Made by a program: the position numbers and the translations under genes
Source: Melanocharis versteri
Taxonomy: Eukaryota; Chordata; Aves; Passeriformes; Melanocharitidae
Length of the DNA: 64,000 nucleotides
Assembly (NCBI GenBank): GCA_013397845.1
Contig: VZTG01006403.1
Span: 62,001-126,000 of the forward strand
Direction: 5' to 3'
Part shown: one piece after another, positions 1 through 13,297 of the stretch
How positions within the stretch are numbered: the first letter of the stretch is position 1
How the letters are laid out: every line of letters begins with the position of its first letter
The notes under the pieces: generated by a model
The model's input: only the letters and a program-made list of their open reading frames with translations
What the model was told of the DNA's origin: nothing
Database searches by the model: none

Positions 1-3000
1 GGAAATTTTTGGGGGTTTATATGACACAGGAATCACTTGCCTTTCCCAGATGATTTCCATTCTTTTGCACTTCATATACCAAGTAAATGTGCTCTGTGGT
101 AGACATGCAAGGGATCAGAAATCAGCAGGCTTAAGACAGCTGCTGTGAATGTGAATTCAGATTTGCATTACTTGAGTGGACATATTCTGAGTTGCCAGAG
201 TGGTTATACTGGGAGTTGCCTTTTCCTGGGAATATCTAGATAAACAGAACAAAACCCAAACAGGCATGGAGATCAAGTTTCAGAATTTGCAGTCTTATTT
301 GCTGATTTTCTGAACTAAGTTTTGCTGATTATAATGGATCTTTCATTCTCGTGGACTTTCTTTGAACCTCTGAGATGGTATTTGAGAGGTTGTTGGAGTG
401 CCTTGTCTGCCTTGGGATAGGTTAGAATTTGGAAAAAAACCTGAACAATTAAACAACACAGCAGAGCAGGCCACTGAAAGATAAAGCACAAAATATTCTA
501 CTGCAAATTTGGCTTGGGCTGGCTCTTCTCTAAATCCTTCCCAAACAGGTCAGTTGCGTGCAGTTTTATTTCCTTTACAGAGGTTTTCTCTGCCTTTGCC
601 ACAACCCCAGTGACTGACAGTGGAAGATCCTGTTGTCATTGTAAAAGAAAAGGGTGTGTTGATCCCATTACTGCATTCCTTACTCTGGGCTGCAGGGGGG
701 CGACTATGCTTGTAAATGGGAATATTGGAATATTCAAATCCTGTAGGGAGGGAGGTTGGGTGTTATGCTGGCAAAGTGCCAGCTAGCTTCCTGGGAATCT
801 CCCTGTAGCTCCTTGTGAACCCTAAATGCCAAGAATTTGAATGCATACTTCTCCTAGCTGTGGAGTAAACGTGTATAAAAATAGTCCATTCATCTGATTT
901 TCCAGGCTGGCAAAAAAGCAAGGCTCAGATTGGAGTTGAGGTGAAGAACTGGTGATAGATGTAACCGTGGATGGTTCTGCTGTGGCAGGCGTGTGCTGCT
1001 CTCCCTGTAAGGTTTCACTGGTAATCTCTGGGCAGTGGAACACTGACATCAGGTTTCATGCCTTTCTGAGAGACCTCTGAAGAGATGCTGATGGTGTCAG
1101 AGCAGCTTGAAAAGTTAGAAGACTGTAGTTGTCAGCAGTGTCAGCAGTGCAGCAGGTGGTGTTGTGACAAAGGTTCATTGATATGACATGAAATGTAGAG
1201 GTGCAATGGCTGTAGCTGGCTCTGCTCTTCTGGCTTACAAATCATTTACATCAAAGCTAACTGGGAACTGAAGTATCTGCAGATGATGATGGGTCCTGTG
1301 GGTTTAAGAGACTTTCTAATTATGGTGTTCAGTGATATGAATGTTAACTATAATGAGTCCACCTCTCCCCAATTGTTTCTGCTCCTTAAATGGCTCCAGT
1401 CATATTTCTTTATCCCTGCTAATAATAGATAGGATTTACAGATGGCTCATATGCCAAGGACTTAATACCAAGCACTCTCAAAATGTGTCATAGCTTCAAA
1501 CCATAGTTCTGGATAATCTCCATGAACCTGCTTGTGCCAGTACTTTCCAGAAATGCTTCCTGAGGACAATGGTGTTTCCTTTTTTGGTTCAGCAGTGGTG
1601 GGCATCTTGACAATGAATGGCTTTCTGAGTGATTCTTGAGAATCACAAGATAATCTTTAGGAACTCATGTAAACTAATTAGAATACATGATTATAAGCTG
1701 CCCATCCTATCCTAAAATCTACAGGGCTTTGTGTATCAGCTTAAGAAAAAAAGGTAAAGCTGCTTGCACCCACCAACCTTATTTCCCAGTTCAAGATGAA
1801 GCAGGGCAGAAATAAGATTTGTGCTTCAGATTATCATTGTCTAGACAAGGAGTGAAAGATATCACTGTAAATGGAAATTCTGATGCCTTCCTTAGAAACT
1901 TGTATCTATCCCACCTTGGATGAAGGAAAGCTGGGATACAAGCCACTGAAGCTCTTTGCAATTTAAAGGCATTTGCAGATTTCATGTTTCAAATAACAAT
2001 TATTTTTACCCATCGTTTGGGGAGGAGAGGTGGGGAGACATGAAAGAAGGAATAGATGATTAATTTATTTTAATTTTTTTTTTCATTCTGTCTTTCTTCT
2101 TTGTACACTGTTGCCTCAGATTTTTCTGCTAAGTATTTAAAAACACAAATTAAATTTTAAAACAATTGTACTCAAACAGTTTGTCCTGAGCTTGAGCAGA
2201 TTGACTTATAGTGCCATGAGAGGGACTGCAGCACTAATGATGCATCTGAAACTTTTACTTTGCTATCAGGCTTAATGCTGTCTCTGCAATTTCTAATGAG
2301 TTCTGAAACCCCAAGAAACAAATTGCATTGTTTATTCATATTAAAGCACACCTCTAAGTCTCTGTTTGGGACATGTAAATTATTGTACCTCACAGAGGAG
2401 TAGGGTACTGAAGGTTCATGTAAATTGTTTGCTGTGTGTAATGCTCCCTCAGTGCCTCTGCCCAGTGAAAATTTTCCTTGATTTGGATTAGTCTGTTCGA
2501 GCGGGTGAACATGTGTTAGTGCACTGAAATGGTGTGGATTTAGAGCCTACCAGAGCCTCCCTACTTAACCTTCACATATTCAGTATTAGCACATGGATTA
2601 AGTCAATGGTTCTTTGAATGTTTCTTCATACTTTGAGAGCCTCAGGGTTGCTGTGCATGGAGTTAGTGAGAGGCAGGGAGCAGGCTGCCAGTGGGTGTTC
2701 TGTCATGTCCAAACACCCAGGTTACAAGATTCAACAGATTTGCACAAAATGCTCCTGAACAGCAGCATGAACACACTGATTATGTCTTTGAGAGGTGCAG
2801 ATGGCTGGACCGGTCCTTGATATTCAAGTTAGAACCATGTCTTGAGATTTCAAAGAATCACCTCTCTTCGGCTGTTACTCATGGCTTTGTGTCCATAGCA
2901 GTAAGAAATCATATGAATAGTTCTTCAGAAAGTGGAAAGGTTAAAATAGATTGCTTACTTTAACTATCATTACTCAAAAGAGGCATAATTATCCTTTCTG

Positions 3001-6000
3001 TTAGTGTGATGCATGTCCACTCCACGCCAGCTCTGATTTGTCCATGACAGTTAAAGTTGCTCCTGTGGAGAGCTTTTCAAGTGACAGTCTCTGCATTTTC
3101 ATGGCCTGGTGCTTCCTTCCAATCTCAAAGCTCTCAACATGTTATGAATACTCTGAATGATATTTCTGTATTATTATCCATATTTGAAAAAAAGGAGAAA
3201 CTGAATGAGAAAGGTATTTCACAGCTTTCCTAGGGGGAAGCACAGCAAATAAGTACTGAGTGACTTTAGTTCCCTGTTATTTTCCCTTGATCTCCAAAAT
3301 CTGAACCTGAAACAAGATACAAATGAGAGGAAATATTTTAATTTTTTTTTAATATTAAAAAATTATCCTAGGTTCTTTTCCTTCCTATTTTTCTTCTTTA
3401 CTTTATGTTCTACTACAGTTTTGACTAAGTCTTAAAGCACTGGGCATACTGATATGTTCAAGAGGGGTAGAGGGCACTGACAGGTCCTTGAGATTCCGAC
3501 TGGACCTTTTCAAGAAATCATGCCTCTTCAGCTCCCTTCAGGAGCACTGCTATGCAAGTTTGGGATGTTCCCCTGTCATTACATGCATTCAGGACGTACT
3601 CCTTAAGAAAACACACAGGTATTTATATATTGAGCAGCAAGCCAAAGGCATGACTAGCAGCATCTGGAAAGATTAACTGCACACACAGAATTGCAGGTGC
3701 TGCCTGCCCAGAGACACACCTGCATGAAGAAATCAATGTTTGGCAAAGAAGCATTGGGTTCCCCTAGGAGGACAAACATTTAACCTCCTTTGCCTTTGCT
3801 GCATTAGTCCTCGACTCCCAGTGGTGAAGCTGTGGAGACACAGCCTGCCCACTGAGGTCTGGGGTGGGAACTGCTCCCTGCTCTGCCACACGTGACCCTT
3901 CATTCCTGGTGGTTACGGTCCTGATCCCTGACACTTGATTCTGGATGGTGGCAATGCAGGCATCTGAGCCTTCATGCCTGATCTCTGACACTGGATCTCT
4001 ATTAGGAAAATTACTGGTACCCGATCTGCCTGATTACAGCTACTTGATATATGGTGATGTTCCCCATTGTGGCATGTTTACCACTGAAAGTCAACGTGAA
4101 ACAGCTAGTACAGCAGAACTAAAGCATTGGAGAATTTTGCTGTGCTCTGCAGATACTGTGGATGAAACTTGATGTTAAGAAACACCATATTTTAAGGAAA
4201 ATTGCAGGAAGTGACGCAGAGTTAAAAGGAGAAAAGAAAGAGGAAATATTAAAAAAATCAGTGCAGATCCCAGCACTTCTACCTGTTGTCAGAGCTTCAT
4301 GCTCTGCCTTAACTCTGTATGCTGTGTTCAACACAGACTAGCATCTAAAATCAAAATTAGCTTCCTTCAGCTTCATGTAGAATTATCTTTTTATGTCAAG
4401 TTTAGTTGATTTTATTTCACAGTAAGTACATTTCAGTTCAGTCAGTGGGTTTCCAGAAGGTAGAAAAAGCCTTTGACTAAGCAAGCTGGCTGAAATTAGT
4501 TTGCAAAGAAATTTATAATCTGGCTCATTTCATAAGGTTTTGAATTTCATTGTAATAATTTCACACCCTTGAAGAGAGGGCTGCAAAAGAAATACTGCAC
4601 AGAAATGAAAAATAGATATGCTTCATTCTAGTAGGGCTGCAAGTGTTGCTCTGCCCTCTTCCCTAGTTAATTTTACTTGCAAGAGCACATCATGTGTTGA
4701 TCAGTCTTCTGTTTTCATGAGCCATCATTTTCCAACACATTCCAGTGTTTTGTTTCAAAACTCTTTGGTTAGCTCCAGTGACAACTATTTTTAATTCTCA
4801 TGTTGGATCATATGAATTGGTCAGGGAATAGAGGCTTGTGCTCTGGGTAATCACAGTTCATTTTCCATAGTGTCAGATGAAAAATTTAGGTAAAAAAAAA
4901 AATGCAGCAGTCATGAAATTGAATCCCAGAGGCAGAAAGGTGAGTGAGGTCATGGCAAGGCTTCCAAATGTTTCCAGGTGCAAGCACTATGTTCTAGTGG
5001 CAGAAAGAAAGGCTTACAAGCAATAAAGCAGGATTTTTCATGTGAATATTTTTGAATTAGAGGTTGGCCAGCATCCCAGCTGCAGGTGACTAGTAGCAGT
5101 ATCTAAAATTGGGGAATTCTGAGCTTTGGTCAGACAGCAGCCCATGGCCAGAAGTTAACCTTTGCTATTGCCTCTAATGCAACTGTCCTTTGGAGTTTTG
5201 TCCAATGCCTTTTTATCTGCCTTTACTCCACCACCCCATCAATATCCTGTGGCAGTAAGCTCCTCCCCAAGTAATTAGTGTGGGAATCTGTTGTTTCTGA
5301 TTTGAAGCTGATGTGCAGTACTTGTTTTGAGTGTCTGTATCCTCTTGCACTGGGAGAAATGGCAGTCAGTCATTCCCTATTCGTCTTGTCACAACAATCA
5401 TGATTTTCTAGAGCCATTATACTACTTACAGGTGTATGTATGACTCTTCAGTGAGTACTGAGATTAAGGCATAAGGATTAGTTAGAAACCATGTATTTCT
5501 TTTTTAAAAAAGGAAGGAATAGAGAGCAAGTGAGAGAGGAATGAACTATTTTATGAAATTGTTAAACCAGCTAAGCAGACTAATAAGAAACTGAACAACA
5601 TAGCCTAATTGCAAAGTGAGGTTGCTCTGTGAAATTGCCCCACCTTTCCAAAGACTGGATTTTCTCCAGCTTGTGAAAATTGCCTTTCCAAAGAGTGAAA
5701 ATCAGGTATTTTGAGAAGAACAATCCCTTTTGCAGGCTCATCTGTGTGGTATAGTCAGAGTGGTTAAATAATTTTTGATTTCTGATCCATTCTCCTATAT
5801 TTCCTACCCCTAGGGCAAGATTTAATCCATGGTTCCTGCTGATGCCATTTTTCCAAGCCACATTCATGAGAATTACATGATAGAATCGTGGTGAAAATAC
5901 CATCACAGAATCAAACCCCCACTAATTGATGTTCTGAGATAGTCTGTTTCATTGTGCTCTCTCATTAGAGCCTAACACCACAGTGCAGTAGAAGGAAGCT

Positions 6001-8357
6001 TACAAGGCTGGCTCTTGCCCAGGAAAGGGACAGACATAACTTAGACAATGCTGAAAGCCATGATTCAAGTTTCTGTGATGACAGACTGTTTTCTAAGCTT
6101 TGTTGTAGTGAGGGCAAAAGGTGAGATTAGTCTTCTCTGCCTCTAGTCCTTGAAACAGCAGCAGGTCTTCTCCTTTAGGCAGGAAAGAGAGCAATACCAC
6201 CTAGGACACTTCTTTCCATTTGTTCTCCATCATAACCTGGGGTTGAACTGTCCTGTAGACATTGCTCACTTTTTCTCTCCCTTGACTACAGAGGATGCCT
6301 ACCTTAGGCTAAACATCTGTTAGATAACTAGAGTTATCTTATGGGATCTAGAAGTTCTGTAGCTTCATTTTCCTTGTGTTTATATTCAGCTTTAACTGGT
6401 GTAATAGCTGGCTATCCTGCTGAGGAGAAGAGGAAATCCAGACAGGGGTCTCAGGAGGGCTTTATCTGTCTGCTTTCTCTTCAAATAGGAAAGAGAAAAA
6501 GGATGTTACTTGTATCTGTGATCTGAAAAATATTACAGCGTTTAAAAGGTAAAAAGGCCTATAACATAGGCTTTCATCAGTTGCATGAAATGAGAAGGGA
6601 CCGTTTTTATTTTTCAGTCTGCCCTTCCATGGTGTAGAGGCCATGGAAATTGGCCAGGGGGTTTCTGTATGGAACCCAAAAACTTGTGATCAAATTAGAG
6701 TGTGTAATGTTAATGGAGTTCTGTAAATAGAAGCAGGGAACAGATGAGGATAGGTCAGGGGAAGAGAGAAAAGTGACTTTGAGGTAAGAGGAGAGTTTGT
6801 TTCATAACATGACTGCTCTTCTCGTGTTTCCCTGTCCCAGAGGCAGTCACTAGACACTCAGGAATCCAGATCTGATCTTTCATTAACATAAATACAACAA
6901 ACCTATTCTAAGCAATGTTATGTTTCCTTTCTTCAATACAAAAAATACGTAACAATTTAGCCTGAAAACACCTCAGTAAATGCAAAAGGTCTGGCTCCTA
7001 GGAAATGTTAGTTTTCTTATATTGCATAGGTATAATGTTTCTTACTCCTGCTATATTTTCAAGTCAGAGTTTCCTATTTATGAGCTTTATTAAATATTAT
7101 ACTCCTGCATAACACAAGATGTTCACTGTGGTCAGCTGTACAATGCAGTAAGAGCTCTAACATTTCTGGTTGCTGTTCTTTGCATTTTAACTATTCAAAG
7201 TTAGAGAACCTGTAGCCCCTCTCACGCAGAAGTGGGGAAGTTACAGGTGCAAGAAAATCATGCTGTCTAAACATCATCACCCCCTTTCCTGTTCTCAGAT
7301 AGGATAAGAAATCCTGACAGTGATTGGGCCAACTACATGGAGCAAGTGGGAAAAGTAGGGGTATAAACTCTTCACCTGCCTTTCTTTTTGCTGGACATGT
7401 TTGTAGGAGAGCACTGCGCTGACCTTTTGCTTCGTTGGATAGCACTGCCTGTTTACCAGTGCACGTGGCTGGTGTCCTGCATAAATTGTTCAGAATGCTC
7501 TTTTCTTCAGCTTCTGAAGGATTCCCACTCCTATCACACAGCAACACAGTTGTTTTCACCTGAACATTCCAGAAGGCTTTAGAGTTCAGAAGTTCATACA
7601 AGTAAGTATGAACAGCAGGAACAGCTTCTCCCCAAAGGCTTTTCAAAAAGCAGTCAGAAATGCTTCTGGATGCACCTTATGACATCAGATGGTGAAACAC
7701 TGAAACATAACTACCGTCAGCAAAGGTTACCTTGCACCTGTTCTGGCCACCTGCGTGGATGGGCCCTCCTGAATGGTTCATACTTCAGTTGTGGTGTCTG
7801 TAGCTTAAAATCATCCTCATAAAACTAGTGCTGAATCCTACAGCAAGGACCAAGCGAAGGCTTAAAGCCTCCACTTTGGTGGCCTGCAGGTGTGCACTGT
7901 AACAGAGTTTTAATTTGGAGCAGGTGACAACAGGAAAGCACAATGTGTGCATTTTGGCAAAGGAGTGATACAACTGCTGAGCTACAGTAGACAGACTGAG
8001 TTCATTGGTTTGGTTCTTCTGTACTCGCTGAGAGAAAATATCTGGCCTTTGGCACTCGTGATCTAACTTAAGCCATTCTTTTAACTCTAGGCTTTCATCT
8101 TGGATTCTAGTTTAATAATCCTGACTACTGAGTTCTTTAAAGTCTAATGGAAGACTGCATCAAACTTTCTGGAAGAAAAAAAGAAAGAGAAAACTCAGTT
8201 GCGTGAAATCAGGGATTTAAGAGGTAGGAGTGCAAGCATGTAAATGGTACAATGTGGTAGGAAGGCTAAGCTTCTTGACAGGCAGCATAGAACTAATAAA
8301 ATATTTTTTCCTAAAAAGAAAAATCCAGTATTTCCTCAGTATTTACAGGCTGAAACA

Positions 8358-8381
8358 CATTAATATTCAGGAATATTAATG
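8358..8381. repeat. Perfect 11-bp inverted repeat with 2-bp spacer
   Basis: CATTAATATTC is followed by AG and then its exact reverse complement GAATATTAATG. It is AT-rich and sits in gene-free DNA. Such palindromes can form cruciforms or bind homeodomain dimers, but no function can be assigned from sequence alone. Confidence 0.85.
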
Positions 8382-11300
8382 AATTAGTAATACCAGCTTC
8401 TGTTTAATTAGCCAACTTCTGCAACACTGGTGTACTTTATTATTTACTCGAACTGCAGACTTATCCAGTGTTACATGTTGATAAAATTTCTGTGAAAAGA
8501 AACTTCTGTCTGGGAAAAGCTACAGCTGGCCAAAGGAAGTGCTGTTTTTGCTTAGCTACTTGGCCCAAAGGCCAAGCACTTTAAATCTTACATTATTTTA
8601 CTTAGCCTGCTCATTAAGGTGGGCAAACAGTGTTTCAGTTGTGGGCACTGTGATCCAACTCTGTGTGCTTTTGGTCATTGTGCTCATCAGATGCGCACAC
8701 TGACTTTTGAAAGCAGTTTTGCTGCATCATTACCACAAAATAAAACTTTAGCTCTTCTTTCCTGAATGACACAGCTGTTATTCCTGACCTGCCTTAAGGA
8801 ACACTGCCTCCCAAGAAAAGCACTTGAAGTTGAAAAATGGCAAATGTGCAGCCTCAGAGTTTCTCCCCCAGTTCTCATGGCCTGTCTTAACATCTGGATG
8901 CATACAACTTTTTTTGGGACCTTCCTGGATGGTAAACAGAAGCCTGGTTACAGCAGCTTGACTTTCAGAACTTTTGTTTCTTCTTATTTAGTGCATCCTT
9001 CCTTGTGGTACTCACTCTGCTCCATTTAAACAGATTCTTTACTTACTCTAGAATGCCTGAAGAGTGTCATAGAGAGAAGTGAAAGCATGGGAAGAAAAGA
9101 TACCAGTGTTCAGGGATGCATTTGCCAGGGCCACTGTGGGTTCTTGAAAATTAAAGAAGAATCTGCAAGGTAAATCCTGCTCCAACTCCCTGCGTCTGCC
9201 AGGAAAGTCCTCCTCCATTAGCAAAGGCAAATACTTGGCAGCAAGAGTCCTCTCCCCAGATTCTGTGTTTTCTTGGAAATAATTTAATTTGAAATTTGTC
9301 ACAACAATAAGGCCAAGATTGATGTTCATCTTTGGAAGTTTTCAAGCTGAACAAAACCCAACAAATTAAGTCATAAAAGCTTTATTATAGAAGATATTTG
9401 GTGAATCTCAACTTTTTTTTTGTATATCAGTGTTCTACCAGCTACTGTAGGACCTTTTAGAACTCACCAGGTAGTTCAAAATTGAAGAAGTGACACGCAG
9501 GGTCTCTGTAACAGCTGTTGATATTCTTAATTTGCTGAATGTCTTTGGTTGGGCACTGAATGTGGCTAATCTTTGCAGCCAGGTGGCCAGGCATCTGGAA
9601 TGATCATTTAGTTGAAATATGTGAGTTTTAAGGGAGACAAAAGTAGGTGATGGCTGTGATGGCTTTCAAAGTTCAGCTGTAAGGCGGGAACTTGCCATGT
9701 TTCATTTTGGAATGAACACTTTAGGGGTTAAAATAGCTGAAAAAGAAGACATGTAATGAAAAGGCATTTCTGTTGGTGAAAATATCCACTAGTGCAAAAT
9801 GGTATTAGCATGTGCACTCTGGGCAGGACAGGAGGACATGGAAAAAGATTTCTGTGACCTTTATTTACCTCATGTGCATTCATTCTGTCATGAAATTGAG
9901 CAGAATGGGCAATTTGTATTGGTATAAAACAAATAGATCAAAGGGAAGAAATACTTTAATACTCAGCTTCCTGAATTTTAGGGCTTTTTAATATAGCTCA
10001 GAAGTTAAATTTTAGGTAACACCCTTCCTTTTGAATTTTTCATCCCTAAAGCATAAAGTAATGCTATGGAAACTTGCCAGGTTCAGGTTACAATCTGTTA
10101 AAATTATCGACATTCACCAGAATTAGCCAACCCTACAGATAAAATAAGCTCAAATTGCCCCTTTCCTAAAAACACTGGTTGCCACTATATCCATCTCATG
10201 GTGCTTTTTCTTTTTTCTTCTACACAGTCCTGGATTCTGACATCCATACTTAATATGAATGTGCCATTTATTTCACTTTTTCTGATGCTAGATTTTCAAG
10301 AGATGAGTCAAGGCATTTTCTGCATGCAGCTTTTTACGCCGATTTACTTAGTTAAAGTCTGTTTAATTCCAAATCTTGTTGCAGTAATACTGGTAAAAAA
10401 ATGTTTGCTTCAGCAGAGTCTGCCTGGATAAATAACCAGTGCCCTGGCTCGCTTACAGAGTGAGTGAATTCCTGTTTTTTGGTGCAGTAACTGTATGATA
10501 CAGAATTGGGCTAATAGTACTTGTGGGTGGTGTTTACTGTTATTCTAAAGAAGCAAGCAAGCAAAAATCCACTAAATTCCCTTCCCGCTTCTGCACTGCT
10601 GTAGCCGGTCTCACAGTAGAAGGCAGCAGGGAACAAACCACCGCAAGTGAAAACAAATCAGTAGTCATTCATTGGAGCAACACCACCTTCCCCTCTTTGC
10701 CACACTGGGCTCATGACCAGCCTGGTGGAGTTACCTTTGGAGTGTTCTTATAGCAGAGAATATGGGTTAACCCTGAGGGAATCAGAAGGTGATTGCCCTT
10801 GCATTGTCAGGGTTAGTTTGTAAAGCCAGCTGATCGCAGAGTGACAGCCCGGGGCACACGGGTCTCCACTGCTCTGCCTGTTGCGTGGGCAGTCACCACA
10901 AAGGATGTCCACTGTTTCTGACCAGGGCTCTGATATTGTGTGCCGGAGAGTAGGTAAGTTTGGCAGCTTGAAGAAAGCTGAGCAATCAATATATTTCTTC
11001 TGAAAAGGATAATACATTGTAAAACTTCTACCTCCCAACAAGACAGGCAGCTCTGGGGCTCTTCTCCGCAGCTCTTTTAAAGATCTTTTAATCAGCACAG
11101 TTTCCCCTTCTCACTGAAATTGCATTTACTGTATTTTTAGTATGTTCTGATGGAGTGAAAGGTGTTACTTACATCCAATTTTCCATATAACCACTTCTGA
11201 TGACTGTCCCTTTCAAGTCTTTTCAGCCCATCCATCCTGAATTAACTTTTTTGTAAGAAAAGGCCTTTTGTGGTTTATAAATTTTAATACAGGATGCTAG

Positions 11301-13273
11301 CTGCCAGAAAGTTTTGGATTGAAACCAAAGATTTTAACCAGTCTACCCAGCAGATGAAATGAGGTACAGCTCCTGCTGCACCTGGAGACAGTACTTCTTT
11401 CATTGCTCTGTTGCAGAGTTATGACACCTCTGCTTTAGCCTCAGAAAGTCAGGAATTTTCCTTTAAACAGGCTTCCTGGAAATAGAGTTTTAGGCTATTA
11501 ATGGGTAATTTATCACACAGTATTTTTCAGCCTTAAGAAACTCTGGGTTTTGAGGTTTGTTTTGTTTTTAGTATAGTTAATTGGGGACAGCTAAGCAAAG
11601 GTGAGACTCTTGATGTGATATCTTGACAGCAGGAGATGATAGTGGAGACCAACCCTCAGTGAAAGAACACCATGCACTTTGATGGTGAAGTGCTTTGAAC
11701 TTTGGCTGTTAAGCAGACAGATGCTGATTTTGATGGCTTTTTTAATGTGCTGTGCAGTTCTTATTCATCCAAAGAAACCCATTAACACTGGGATGCCATG
11801 TATGAGTTAGTTGTTCTTGACCTGGGTAAATGTTGCATGCTGCATCATGCAACTTGCAGTTACACTAAGTTTCCTGTGCAAATGCTTCTCCACAAGAAAG
11901 AGACCTGCAGAGTTCCAGAGTACAGGAGATTTCACCCCCAGAACATGGGTAGTGCCTTCTGTTATCATTTTCATGTTCAAAGATATTTTCTACAGAAGGA
12001 TATACAGGTCAATTAACATTTATTTTGCTGCAAAAGGTGGTCACATAAACGCCTACAGAGAGGCTCAAAATTTGAAGGTGGTAGTATATCTAAAAGACTA
12101 GTACCAGACATCTGCAGATTGATCACTGAACTGTAATGGGATCTCTCTGTAGTTTGTTTCAGGGGCTTGCTCTCATCATTTATCACTGGGATATTCCAGG
12201 GTACTTAGTTACCAGAGTCATTACAGTAAAGGAAGTCAGAATTCATAATTAATTAACAGGTCGTAGAGTAGTTGTGTGCAGAGAGCCCTGTGGAGCAGTA
12301 AATTCCCTAGTCCTACCTCATGAAGTTCAGTGCCAGACTTTTCTTGCTGTATGCTTCTGCACTGTATGAAGCTGTTTCCTTTTCTGACCCTAAGCAGAGC
12401 TCCAGACAAGTGTTTTGGGCAGACCCCAGAGCAGCCATAAAGGTGTATCACTTATGATACAGTATGTCACTTAATCTTAGGCATGCAGTTAGTTCAGCCC
12501 CCACGGTGAAGGAGTCCAACATGACTGCTGACTGTAGAAATACATAATTTTGGATAGATTTCCTCATCTATCTTGATGGATCTTTTTTGATTGGGAAGGA
12601 TGGCAGGAATGCGGGCAGGGGGAAGAGAATGCTTTTTCTGTTCTACCATCAGGGACATCTGTGAACTTTCAGTAAACAGCATGACTTTCTGAATCTGGTT
12701 CATAGCTTTCATGCTTGCTTTCTAATCTGTTTCAGAGCTGAGCAGCTGTAAGCTTATAGTGTTTCTCAGGGAGCTGTTTTTGTGCATTAGAGAAGGAGCA
12801 GACGTGCTTTAGCTCTCAGGTGCACTACTGTGTATGTTGTCTGCTTTGTGACTAGCACAAATAGAAATCTTTGAGTATTTTGGATAGTGGTTTCCTGTTC
12901 CCCAAAGTCTCAAGTTCCTTCTTTGAGACTTATTGAGATGTGGGTCTTACTGAGACTTCTACAGAAATATTCTGTGCATGATATAAGGGTCTTCTTCAAA
13001 ACATCTTATTTGCAAATGATTAAAGGAGACAGACTTGTTTGCTAGGGATGTCTACAGTTTCACAATAGCAAAAACCACAAAGATATGTTTTATCTCTAAA
13101 ACACAATTAGTGATTCAGATATAAAAGATACTATTGGAACTCCTCTGCTATGTGCTATAGCCAGTCCAACCACAAAATATGCATTTCTGTGGACAATCTG
13201 AGAACAAAATCTGCATTTCTCTTGATCAGAGTTTCAGAAAAAGGAGTGATTTTTTGGTGTGGGTTTTTTTGGG

Positions 13274-13297
13274 TTTTGTTTGTTTGTTTGTTTGTTT
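13274..13297 (+). repeat. (TTTG)n microsatellite
   Basis: A run of TTTG units follows a T/G-rich stretch from about 13255. It is a simple tandem repeat with no associated gene. Confidence 0.85.

Noticed and set aside
5880..5925. CACAGAATCA-like sequence as a reverse CR1 tail
   Set aside because: Only one partial octamer and none of the conserved CR1 3' blocks nearby.
7191..7646. 151-codon open frame on the minus strand
   Set aside because: No domain, no family similarity and no splice or promoter context. One or two frames this long are expected by chance in 64 kb read in six frames.
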